The translations under genes and the position numbers were made by a program. Shown in pieces: positions 1 through 5,217 of a DNA stretch of 5,217 nt (position 1 is the first letter of the stretch; the number at the start of each line of letters is the position of its first letter). This DNA is from an uncultured Bacteroidota bacterium (lineage in GTDB: Bacteria; Bacteroidota; Bacteroidia; Chitinophagales; S012-47), in assembly GCA_913062655.1 (NCBI GenBank), contig CAJXXO010000205.1, positions 1 to 5,217 of the forward strand, written 5' to 3'. Under the pieces are notes generated by a model. It was given only the letters and a program-made list of their open reading frames with translations. It did no database searches and was not told where the DNA came from.

Positions 1-378
1 GCAGAAGAAGAGCAGGAAGAAAGCTTGACCTTTCAAGTCTTTACGCAGGAAAAAGAGAACCTACAGCAGCAAGCTTCTGCAGAGCACTCCGCTTCACAAG
101 AGGAGGAAAGCAGTGCGCATACGCCTCAGCCCGAATATGCTAAAATGCGTGAGCGCGTAGATAAATTGCGAAAATTCAACTATCCGCTGCAAAACCGTCC
201 TATTGAAGAGTTGGAGAATGAGCCGGCCTATAAGCGCAGAGGTAAGTCACTGGACGATGTGGCCCATTCTTCCGATAACAATCTTTCCCGCTGGACATTG
301 AACGATCGTGGTGATGAGGATAATGACCGGTGGGAGCTGCGTGATAACAATTCATTCCTACACGACAGTGTGGATTAA
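1..378 (+). CDS. ftsZ: Cell division protein FtsZ, C-terminal tail (5' end outside window)
   Basis: The reading frame is open from base 1, so this is the last 125 residues of a longer protein; the GTPase and tubulin-like domains lie to the left. FtsZ polymerises at mid-cell into the Z-ring that recruits the division machinery. The visible part begins as a Glu/Gln/Ser-rich disordered linker (about residues 1-45 of the fragment). A basic helix-like stretch (MRERVDKLRKFNYPL) follows, then ELENEPAYKRRG (residues 70-81), which matches the conserved FtsZ C-terminal peptide that in other bacteria binds FtsA and other tethers. As in other Bacteroidota, that peptide is not terminal: about 44 more residues follow, ending in NNSFLHDSVD, a signature I recognise from FtsZ of this phylum. 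The gene ends at TAA 376-378 and converges on the NadR-like kinase gene. Identification rests on the tail alone, because no catalytic motif is in view. Confidence 0.88.
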   Translation, partial: AEEEQEESLTFQVFTQEKENLQQQASAEHSASQEEESSAHTPQPEYAKMRERVDKLRKFNYPLQNRPIEELENEPAYKRRGKSLDDVAHSSDNNLSRWTLNDRGDEDNDRWELRDNNSFLHDSVD

Positions 379-400
379 CGATTAGTCTCTGGTGGTTGAA

Positions 401-434
401 AACAGGAGGCAGTCCATCGCGGCTGCCTTTTGTT
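401..434. terminator. Hairpin terminator shared by ftsZ and the convergent kinase gene
   Basis: AGGCAG (407-412) pairs with CTGCCT (423-428) around a 10-base loop. The stem extends outward through G-T wobbles to AAC (401-403) with GTT (432-434). On the + strand the core stem is followed by TTTTGTTATT, giving a Rho-independent terminator for ftsZ, 28 bases after its stop. On the - strand the stem is followed by a T-rich run (complement of 398-404), so it may also stop the kinase transcript, whose stop codon (433-435) overlaps the outer stem. The + direction is the better supported. Confidence 0.7.
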
Positions 435-939
435 ATTCTAGAAGGTGTTGAAGCATCTCCCAGGCTGTTTTCCAGCGTCTGTCCCCTGTTCCTTTAACAA
501 CTATTACAGGAACCTCTACCGTGGCCAGATAGTCTTCATAGCGGGCATACAATTCATCTCTACGTGTAGGATCTTCTCTCAGTGGATCCGGCTGCCAAGG
601 TAGATCCGGATAGCATAGAAAATAGACAGCCGGCAAATGAGCCTGCCATAGTTCTTGTTGATTCGCGGTAGTTTGAAATTTATCTTCTGCCCATATCAGT
701 GTGGTTAGTGCATCCGTATCTACGATGTGATAGTCGTAGTAAGGCGGGGCATTGATGATGCGCGTATGTTGCGTATGGCCTATCGTTTGTACATCTTTTA
801 ATGTGTACCTGCTTCCGGGTGTGAGGTAGTTTCTGGCGTATTCAGTTATCAGGTACCCATGGAGTTGAGTGGCCAATTGCCTGGCCAAGGTGGTTTTTCC
901 GGTAGATTCTGGGCCGGTAATGGTAATTCTTGTGGGCAT
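433..939 (-). CDS. NadR-like P-loop kinase (probable ribosylnicotinamide kinase)
   Basis: This 168-residue P-loop NTPase resembles the kinase domain of NadR, which phosphorylates nicotinamide riboside to NMN in NAD salvage. A Walker A motif GPESTGKT is at residues 9-16, EYARNYL (33-39) matches the substrate-side EYxR region, and HIVDTDALTTLIW (71-83) carries the Asp-rich Walker B-like strand. PDLPWQPDPLREDPTRR (111-127) matches the lid region typical of the family, with candidate catalytic arginines. The N-terminal DNA-binding and adenylyltransferase domains of enterobacterial NadR are absent, so only the kinase step is predicted; stand-alone versions are common in Bacteroidota. The ATG at 937-939 is the only plausible start: there is no in-frame start just upstream, and the P-loop begins eight residues in. 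It converges on ftsZ. Substrate specificity is inferred from family resemblance and could be another nucleoside. Confidence 0.8.
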   Translation of the reverse strand: MPTRITITGPESTGKTTLARQLATQLHGYLITEYARNYLTPGSRYTLKDVQTIGHTQHTRIINAPPYYDYHIVDTDALTTLIWAEDKFQTTANQQELWQAHLPAVYFLCYPDLPWQPDPLREDPTRRDELYARYEDYLATVEVPVIVVKGTGDRRWKTAWEMLQHLLE

Positions 940-943
940 GTAG

Positions 944-951
944 CAAAGATA
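944..951 (-). promoter_or_regulatory. Candidate Bacteroidota -7 element for the NadR-like kinase
   Basis: Read on the - strand this is TATCTTTG, an exact match to the Bacteroidota -7 consensus TAnnTTTG. Only four bases (CTAC) separate it from the kinase ATG, so transcription would begin at or within a few bases of the start codon. No TTG-type -33 box lies at the usual spacing of about 17-20 bases; that position falls inside the terminator hairpin of the neighbouring gene. The nearest TTG is at 977-979, 25 bases away. The call rests on the -7 match and its position. Confidence 0.5.
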
Positions 952-958
952 GAGACAT

Positions 959-991
959 AAAAAAAGGGTCTTCCGGCAAGGAAGACCCTTT
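959..991 (-). terminator. Strong intrinsic terminator of the T9SS cargo gene
   Basis: GGGTCTTCC (966-974) pairs perfectly with GGAAGACCC (980-988) around the 5-base loop GGCAA, and AAA/TTT pairing extends the stem to 12 bp. Read on the - strand the stem runs into seven T residues (complement of 959-965), the classic Rho-independent layout. It lies 19 bases after the cargo gene's stop codon and 20 bases before the next gene on the same strand, so it separates the two transcription units. In the + direction only TTTG follows, so it is mainly a - strand terminator. Confidence 0.92.
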
Positions 992-1009
992 GTCCATTCG
1001 CAGGACCTA

Positions 1010-2992
1010 TTATTTAGTAACTACCAATTTCTTAGTAATCACTTGATCAGCAGAACGAACTTGTACTGTGTACATGCCCGCTGCAAAGTTTTGCAAGCTG
1101 ATGTTCTGATTGATGTAATTCACATTGTTGAATGTCTCAGACTTCATTACCTGACCTGAGATGTTAGTGATCACAACGTGGAAGTCAGCATTCTGCTCAG
1201 CGTTCAGGTTCACTTGAACCATATTCTGTGCAGGGTTAGGTGTCAATGAGAATTCTACATCGTTTTCTTCAACACCTACTGGGGAAGATGCATCACCGAA
1301 GTTAGCCCAGATTTGCATACCGTTACCGTTGCTGTACCAGCGCTGCTGAGGCGGATAGTAGAACAAGGTAGCGTACCAAGGCTGTGTAACAGTACCATCA
1401 TCGAGGATAGCGATGTCGTATGTATTTCCAGAGCTGTACAATTCAGCAGATACGATGTACCAATCCGGAGACAACACGCGGTCTTGTGGCGTACCATTCA
1501 ATACTTCAGGAATTGGAATAGTAGCAAAGCCATTAATGGAGTCTTCCGGAGTGATTTCGTAGAAGTCAGATTCTACCAAAATGTTAGCGAAGTCGGAAGT
1601 AACATTACCTACGAAGTTCGGGAAGGTATCGCGAACGGTTAAATACACTGTTGCACCGGGACGAGTGATAACACTCAATCCTAAAGTAACAGAAGTGATG
1701 GTGTCTTCTTGTGTCAACTCGATTAAGTTAGCAAAACGAATACCATCTTCACCCTGATTGAAAGAGGTAGTACCCAGGCGTGTGGTAGAACGCATGCGAG
1801 CTACACCCATAGCTGAATCAGACACATTGAAGTCAGTAGTGTACGAGTTGTTTGAAGGACGGAACGGATCCGGATCACGGTCAGTGCTGTCCGAGCTAAC
1901 GGTCATAGTAACTTCATACAACCCTTGATTTACTGGTGTGAATAGGTTACCAGAATTATCAAAAGAATAAACATCAAAAGCTGCTGCTGTTTGCGCAGGA
2001 GCATCCTGGTTGAAGTTAGTAGGACCTACTACATCGAAGTTAACTTTCGTATTTGGCTGGTCAACCTTACCCAAGTTCTCTACGATAGCCTGGAAAGTAA
2101 CATCAGACAACTGATTTTGTGGTATGTAACCATAGTCGGCATCACGATCGTCAGCGATCACGCTAGAACGGAACAACAAGCCCTGTGCGTCAGTGTAAGT
2201 TGGTAAAATGGCCAGATCATTATCTGGTGTCTCAATAACGCGTACATCATCGATTTGCCAGAAATAATAAGAACCGCCATCATCACGGAAAGAAAACTTA
2301 AAGCGGAATTGAGACTGTCCGCCACCTACAGCAGATACATCAAATACCTGATAGCTGTTGGCTGCTGTTGCATTATTTGTCTCAATGTCGCCGTTTACCA
2401 AGATGGTATCTACCCAAGTAGTACCGCCATCATTACTCAGCATGATCTCTGTGAAAGAGTTGAACTGACGGAAGAACTGATAGAATTCGATCTGTGCGTT
2501 GGGGTGATTAGACAAATCGATCACAGGTGAGATCAATTCACCATAGTGCGGTGCAGGTACCGCGCCACCACCAAAGTTACCTACGATACCGGCATTGTCC
2601 AGGTAGTCAGAGTCGAAAATCACAAAACCATTTTGCCATGTCAGTGACTCGATTCTGCGGTTGTTACCATAAGCACCACGTGTACCTGTAGCCGTGTCTG
2701 GCGTAGTGTTTGGACCACGATACTCCCAGATAGGAGTAGGGTTGGTAGTACCATTGATACCACCCTGGTTAGTCCAATTGCTGATACCACTGCTAAAGTC
2801 ATCTTCCCAGATCACATTAACATTGGCAGACCGTTGGTTGGTCATTTGACGAGTTTGCGTAGACTCGTTTGCATCCATTTCAGTCAAGCGGTAGCCTTTG
2901 AACTCCTCTACCTGCTTGTTTTGTAAGTGGCTTTGAGCAAAGGCTGAACCTCCGATCACAGCCGCTGATAGCAGCAGTAATACTTTTCTCAT
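1010..2992 (-). CDS. Secreted T9SS cargo protein, MAM/jelly-roll-like domain, type A sorting domain
   Basis: This 660-residue exported protein starts with a signal peptide: MRK, a hydrophobic core LLLLSAAVIGGSA and an AFAQ cleavage site near residue 20. Residues about 59-255 look like a MAM or jelly-roll beta-sandwich: WEDDFSSGISNW at the start, then GELISPVIDLS, SNDGGTTW and the closing WQIDDVRV. Residues about 256-390 resemble a CARDB or Ig-like module (TFQAIVENLGKVDQPNTKV). Residues about 391-565 form another beta-rich region without a recognised motif. Residues 577-660 are a T9SS type A sorting domain: FSLTPNPAQNMVQV, then ISGQVM, LQNFAAGMYTVQV and a KKLVVTK end. It should cross the inner membrane by Sec and the outer membrane by T9SS, ending free or attached at the surface. 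No catalytic motif is visible, so an adhesive or structural role is only a guess. The frame remains open to an ATG at 3073, but the signal peptide and the promoter at 3026-3054 favour the start at 2992. Arginine codons are mostly CGT/CGC, unlike tdk. Confidence 0.9.
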   Translation of the reverse strand: MRKVLLLLSAAVIGGSAFAQSHLQNKQVEEFKGYRLTEMDANESTQTRQMTNQRSANVNVIWEDDFSSGISNWTNQGGINGTTNPTPIWEYRGPNTTPDTATGTRGAYGNNRRIESLTWQNGFVIFDSDYLDNAGIVGNFGGGAVPAPHYGELISPVIDLSNHPNAQIEFYQFFRQFNSFTEIMLSNDGGTTWVDTILVNGDIETNNATAANSYQVFDVSAVGGGQSQFRFKFSFRDDGGSYYFWQIDDVRVIETPDNDLAILPTYTDAQGLLFRSSVIADDRDADYGYIPQNQLSDVTFQAIVENLGKVDQPNTKVNFDVVGPTNFNQDAPAQTAAAFDVYSFDNSGNLFTPVNQGLYEVTMTVSSDSTDRDPDPFRPSNNSYTTDFNVSDSAMGVARMRSTTRLGTTSFNQGEDGIRFANLIELTQEDTITSVTLGLSVITRPGATVYLTVRDTFPNFVGNVTSDFANILVESDFYEITPEDSINGFATIPIPEVLNGTPQDRVLSPDWYIVSAELYSSGNTYDIAILDDGTVTQPWYATLFYYPPQQRWYSNGNGMQIWANFGDASSPVGVEENDVEFSLTPNPAQNMVQVNLNAEQNADFHVVITNISGQVMKSETFNNVNYINQNISLQNFAAGMYTVQVRSADQVITKKLVVTK

Positions 2993-3025
2993 ACTCTTGC
3001 GTTTTTGTTTTTTGTGAATGTTCTC

Positions 3026-3054
3026 CAAATTTAAGAAAAAGTTAAAACACCAAA
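3026..3054 (-). promoter_or_regulatory. Bacteroidota-type promoter of the T9SS cargo gene
   Basis: On the - strand, TTTG (3054-3051) is followed after 17 bases by TAAATTTG (3033-3026), an exact TAnnTTTG. Box sequences and spacing fit the -33/-7 promoter recognised by the Bacteroidota housekeeping sigma factor. Transcription would start near 3020, giving a leader of roughly 25-30 bases that is A-rich (AAAAAACAAAAAC) and lacks a strong Shine-Dalgarno sequence, as is common for well-translated genes in this phylum. The promoter lies inside the longest open frame, which supports the internal start at 2992. Confidence 0.75.
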
Positions 3055-3063
3055 GAGCCCAAT

Positions 3064-3073
3064 TTGCCGGCAA
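3064..3073. repeat. Perfect 10-base palindrome TTGCCGGCAA upstream of the cargo promoter
   Basis: TTGCCGGCAA is its own reverse complement and ends 10 bases upstream of the -33 box of the T9SS cargo promoter. The location would suit a regulator-binding half-site pair, but a 10-base palindrome can occur by chance and no second copy is seen in the window. A role as an operator is conjecture. Confidence 0.3.
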
Positions 3074-3136
3074 TAGCAGGTAAAGTGGGCCGTTTCACTT
3101 AATTCTACCCCTAAAACTACTCGTTGTCACAGATAA

Positions 3137-3727
3137 TCATGTAACAGAAGTGTCATTTCTCAAGCCCTCGTTATAGCATTTCCGGCATCGGGGCTCGTAG
3201 GATTCCTTCTCCCCCACCATGATGGTATCTTGCGTGGCTGTCAATCGAAATGAATGGGTGGCAATGTTGCCGCACTGTACGCAAATGGCGTGCAGCTTGG
3301 TAATGTAATCGGCTCTGGCAAGTAGGGCGGGAATGGGGCCGAAGGGCTTTCCACTGAAGTCCATATCCAGGCCTGCCACAATAACTCGCGTGCCCCGCAG
3401 TGCCAATTGTTCACATATAGCCGGTAGCTCCACATCAAAAAACTGTGCCTCGTCAATTCCTACTACTTCTACACCACTGGCTAGCAGTGGAATGTGGGCA
3501 GAACTGCTGATTGGTGTCGAGGTAATCTTGCGTGCATCGTGCGATACAATATCCTCAGGGTCGTATCGGTTATCAATAATAGGTTTGAAAATCTCCACCG
3601 ATCGATTGGCGATCTGCGCACGTTTCAATCGTCTTATCAGTTCTTCTGTTTTACCGGAAAACATAGAGCCGCATATCACCTCTATCCAGCCTATTTTTTC
3701 TCCTCTTACGTGCGGCTCGATGAACAT
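3137..3727 (-). CDS. tdk: Thymidine kinase, type II (TK1-like)
   Basis: Thymidine kinase transfers the ATP gamma-phosphate to thymidine, making dTMP in the cytoplasmic pyrimidine salvage pathway. The 196-residue length is normal for the type II family. Visible motifs are the P-loop GSMFSGKT (20-27), the Walker B and catalytic segment GIDEAQFF (90-97) with Glu93 as the expected general base, AGLDMDFSGKPF (118-129), and the thymidine-binding lasso region IMVGEKESYEPRC (169-181). Four zinc-ligand cysteines form CVQC (149-152) and CRKC (181-184). All key residues are present, so the enzyme should be active. The ATG at 3725-3727 gives the usual N-terminal extension; the next Met lies inside the P-loop. 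The gene is divergent from the acidic protein gene, with 54 bases between start codons. It lies 144 bases upstream of the T9SS gene on the same strand, but that gene has its own promoter, and no clear terminator is seen after tdk. Confidence 0.96.
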   Translation of the reverse strand: MFIEPHVRGEKIGWIEVICGSMFSGKTEELIRRLKRAQIANRSVEIFKPIIDNRYDPEDIVSHDARKITSTPISSSAHIPLLASGVEVVGIDEAQFFDVELPAICEQLALRGTRVIVAGLDMDFSGKPFGPIPALLARADYITKLHAICVQCGNIATHSFRLTATQDTIMVGEKESYEPRCRKCYNEGLRNDTSVT

Positions 3728-3744
3728 TATTCTCTGTGAATCAA

Positions 3745-3760
3745 TAAATTTGCAAATGCA
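3745..3760. promoter_or_regulatory. Overlapping divergent -7-like elements between tdk and the acidic protein gene
   Basis: On the + strand TAAATTTG (3745-3752) matches TAnnTTTG exactly and would start transcription near 3758, about 24 bases before the ATG at 3782. On the - strand TGCATTTG (3760-3753) differs from the consensus at one position and would start transcription near 3747, about 20 bases before the tdk ATG. The two elements abut at the palindrome TTTGCAAA (3749-3756). Neither has a convincing TTG-type -33 box at normal spacing, so the + promoter is only moderately supported and the - one weakly. Confidence 0.5.
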
Positions 3761-3768
3761 ATAAAATC

Positions 3769-3773
3769 AAGGA
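3769..3773 (+). promoter_or_regulatory. Shine-Dalgarno-like site of the acidic protein gene
   Basis: AAGGA sits 8 bases before the ATG at 3782-3784, a good Shine-Dalgarno match and spacing. It favours this ATG over the in-frame ATG at 3803. Confidence 0.55.
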
Positions 3774-3781
3774 CTGCAGCT

Positions 3782-4564
3782 ATGAACGACTACCAGCGGA
3801 GTATGACAAAAATAGAAGTATTGCTCGATAAAATAAATCTGCTTCACACCACCCTCTCTGCGACTGATCAACCCGATCAGTACGACTTGCAGTTGATGCG
3901 TAGGTATGCACAGCAACTTGCTGAGGTAATTGATGATGAGTTGCCTACCGAATCAAAGCCAGCCGCCTCTTTGCACGATAATACCTCAGCACCTTCCAAC
4001 GAGCCTTCTGGCCCCTTGTTTTCCTTTGACACCGAAGAGCCGGAAAGCTCCGATATACCTGTTGCAGATCAAGAGCACTCTGATGAAGTTGAGGATCAGG
4101 CGGCTGATCCACCTGCTTTTTCTTTTGTACAGGATGAGCAAGAGCAGGAATCACCCGCAGCGCATTCGGAACCACCATCTTTTGTCGAGGAAGAAGACCG
4201 GCAGCAAGAAGCAGATGCAGAACAGGAAGACAATGATAAGAATGCTGCCAATAGGGAGGAGGAGGCTTCTTTGAACGACATTTTTAGAGGCGAACAAAAA
4301 GACCTGGCGGATAAGCTGAAGGACCAACCCATTAAGAGCTTGCAGCAAGAAATCGACCTGAATCAGAAGTTTTGGTTCATCCAGGAGCTATTCGATGGAG
4401 ACAACCAACGCTTTATGGACCTGTTGCAGCAGTTGGACCGCCTACGTTCCTATGCTGATGCAGAGCAGCATATTAAGGAAGAGGTGCTCTCTCATTTCGA
4501 TTGGTCTGCTAAGGAAAAGGCCGCTTCCCGATTTATGCAACTGGTGCAAAGACGCTATGTCTGA
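3782..4564 (+). CDS. Unrecognised acidic protein with disordered linker and helical C-terminal domain
   Basis: This 260-residue protein has no function I can name. Residues 1-53 are predicted helical (KIEVLLDKINLLHTTL, then YDLQLMRRYAQQLAEVI). Residues about 54-165 are a strongly acidic, Glu/Gln/Asp/Ser/Pro-rich, probably disordered linker. It contains three short phenylalanine motifs with similar spacing: PLFSFDTEEPE (78-88), PAFSFVQDEQE (111-121) and PSFVEEEDRQ (132-141). Residues about 185-260 form a compact helical region: LNQKFWFIQELFDGDNQRF, then a leucine-rich helix, HFDW, and a basic end FMQLVQRRYV. That C-terminal pattern (LN-KF-FI-ELF-GD, ending in RR-aromatic) recalls conserved hypothetical proteins of Bacteroidota, from memory only. 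There is no signal peptide or membrane segment, so it is likely cytoplasmic and possibly a scaffold or adaptor. The start is supported by an AAGGA site 8 bases upstream and the -7 element at 3745. Its stop overlaps the end of kdtA by 10 bases. Confidence 0.82.
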   Translation: MNDYQRSMTKIEVLLDKINLLHTTLSATDQPDQYDLQLMRRYAQQLAEVIDDELPTESKPAASLHDNTSAPSNEPSGPLFSFDTEEPESSDIPVADQEHSDEVEDQAADPPAFSFVQDEQEQESPAAHSEPPSFVEEEDRQQEADAEQEDNDKNAANREEEASLNDIFRGEQKDLADKLKDQPIKSLQQEIDLNQKFWFIQELFDGDNQRFMDLLQQLDRLRSYADAEQHIKEEVLSHFDWSAKEKAASRFMQLVQRRYV

Positions 4565-5217
4565 TCTTTTAACAGGCGATTGATCAACTGTACGGTAAGG
4601 ACTGTACCACCTCGATGTTGTTGGACATACTGTGAAGCCGCTTGCCCGGCTCGTTGCCTGGCCGATTCCTCCAATACCGTAGTCGCCACCCAATTATCGA
4701 ATAGGTCGGCATTGGTTATTGCTTGTGCAGCTTGTTGTTGTATCAATCCTTTGGCCTCCGGGAAATGATCGTGTTTAGGTCCAAAAGCTAAAGGAAGGCC
4801 ATACACGGCTGCTTCTAAAATATTGTGAATACCATCTTGAAAGCCGCCCCCGATATATGCCGCATCGGCATAGCGATACAGCCGGGCCAGGATGCCCATT
4901 GTATCGATCAGCACTGGTCCATTTGAATGCGGGTTGTTAGGCAATGTGCTGTACCGTTGGGTGGTGGCAGGCAATTGCTTCAGCAACCTATGCAAGCTGC
5001 CGGCTTTTACATCATGCGGCACGAGTAGCCAACAAACTTCCGAATACTTTGCCAGGGCACGCCTAAGCACCGGTAGGTCGCTTTCCCAAATACTTCCGCA
5101 TAGGATGGTGGTGCGGTCTTGGGTTCGTTCCTTGATCATTCGATTTTCATAGGGTTCGTTCGCTACCTCAATCACCCGGTCGAAGCGGGTGTCAGAGGCA
5201 TAGGAGAATTGGGTATA
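4555..5217 (-). CDS. waaA: 3-deoxy-D-manno-octulosonic acid (Kdo) transferase, C-terminal part
   Basis: WaaA (KdtA, family GT30) adds Kdo from CMP-Kdo to the lipid A precursor at the cytoplasmic face of the inner membrane, the first step of LPS core assembly. The frame is open to the right edge, so 220 C-terminal residues are visible, about half of the usual 400-430; the membrane anchor and the N-terminal acceptor domain lie outside. Typical motifs are SDTRFDRV (fragment residues 8-15), CGSIWESDLPVL (40-51), LLVPHD (64-69), the strand and helix IDTMGILARLYRYADAAYIGGGF (from 104), GIHNILEAAVYGLPLAFGP (129-147) and FPEAKGL (152-158). The last group builds the CMP-Kdo binding site of a GT-B fold. 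Most family members I recall have GDTRFDRV, so the serine at fragment residue 8 is a small deviation, and GSIW replaces the common GSTW. The TAG stop (4555-4557) lies inside the 3' end of the convergent acidic protein gene. Confidence 0.94.
   Translation of the reverse strand, partial: YTQFSYASDTRFDRVIEVANEPYENRMIKERTQDRTTILCGSIWESDLPVLRRALAKYSEVCWLLVPHDVKAGSLHRLLKQLPATTQRYSTLPNNPHSNGPVLIDTMGILARLYRYADAAYIGGGFQDGIHNILEAAVYGLPLAFGPKHDHFPEAKGLIQQQAAQAITNADLFDNWVATTVLEESARQRAGQAASQYVQQHRGGTVLTVQLINRLLKDQT

Noticed and set aside
1313..2530. Several open frames of 70-110 codons on the + strand inside the T9SS cargo gene
   Set aside because: They lie wholly antisense to a well-supported gene and show no motif, ribosome binding site or promoter.
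2993..3073. N-terminal extension of the T9SS cargo frame, 27 codons starting at 3073
   Set aside because: It would place hydrophilic and hydrophobic residues ahead of a standard signal peptide and would put the promoter at 3026-3054 inside the coding sequence.
3083..3100. Possible tdk terminator hairpin, AAGTG pairing with CACTT
   Set aside because: The stem has only five pairs with an 8-base loop, and no T-run follows on the - strand.
4096..4348. Serine/cysteine-rich open frames on the - strand opposite the acidic linker
   Set aside because: They are mirror images of GAA/GAG/CAG-rich codons in the acidic linker, with no start context or family resemblance.
4562..4586. TGATC pairing with GATCA after the acidic protein stop, as a terminator
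   Set aside because: Five weak pairs with a 15-base loop and no T-tract; the site lies within kdtA coding sequence.
4588..4607. Direct repeat CTGTAC twice, 8 bases apart
   Set aside because: It is only six bases long and lies inside kdtA, so chance and coding constraint explain it.
1..5217. A multi-gene novel system such as defence, mobile element or biosynthetic cluster
   Set aside because: The genes are on alternating strands with separate signals, and most are recognised housekeeping functions; no transposase, integrase, repeat array or toxin-antitoxin pair is visible.

Overview
The window looks like a chromosomal segment from a Bacteroidota (Bacteroidetes) bacterium. The evidence is a C-terminal type IX secretion (T9SS) sorting domain on a large exported protein, an FtsZ tail of the Bacteroidota type ending in NSFLHDSVD, TAnnTTTG promoter elements in front of several genes, and a Kdo transferase showing a Gram-negative outer membrane with LPS. 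The class is uncertain; Chitinophagia or Saprospiria would fit. GC content is intermediate and genes are tightly packed, with no gap longer than about 145 bases.

Layout from left to right. The 3' end of ftsZ (+, 1-378) meets a small NadR-like nucleoside kinase gene (-, 433-939) across a hairpin that can serve as terminator for both. Next is a 660-residue secreted T9SS cargo protein (-, 1010-2992) with a strong terminator at its 3' end and a well-formed Bacteroidota promoter upstream. Then comes tdk, thymidine kinase (-, 3137-3727). It is divergent from an unrecognised acidic protein of 260 residues (+, 3782-4564), with the two starts separated by a 54-base spacer holding overlapping promoter-like elements. 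The acidic-protein gene overlaps tail to tail by 10 bases with kdtA/waaA (-, 4555 to beyond the right edge).

The genes do not form one pathway. They are housekeeping functions (cell division, NAD precursor salvage, dTMP salvage, LPS core assembly) plus one surface or secreted protein and one conserved-looking unknown, each apparently with its own transcription unit. I found no RNA gene, CRISPR array, insertion sequence, phage gene or defence system. The most interesting points are the unknown acidic protein, the compact divergent promoter region, the likely near-leaderless kinase mRNA and the contrasting codon use of the T9SS cargo gene. I see no convincing evidence of a new multi-gene system.
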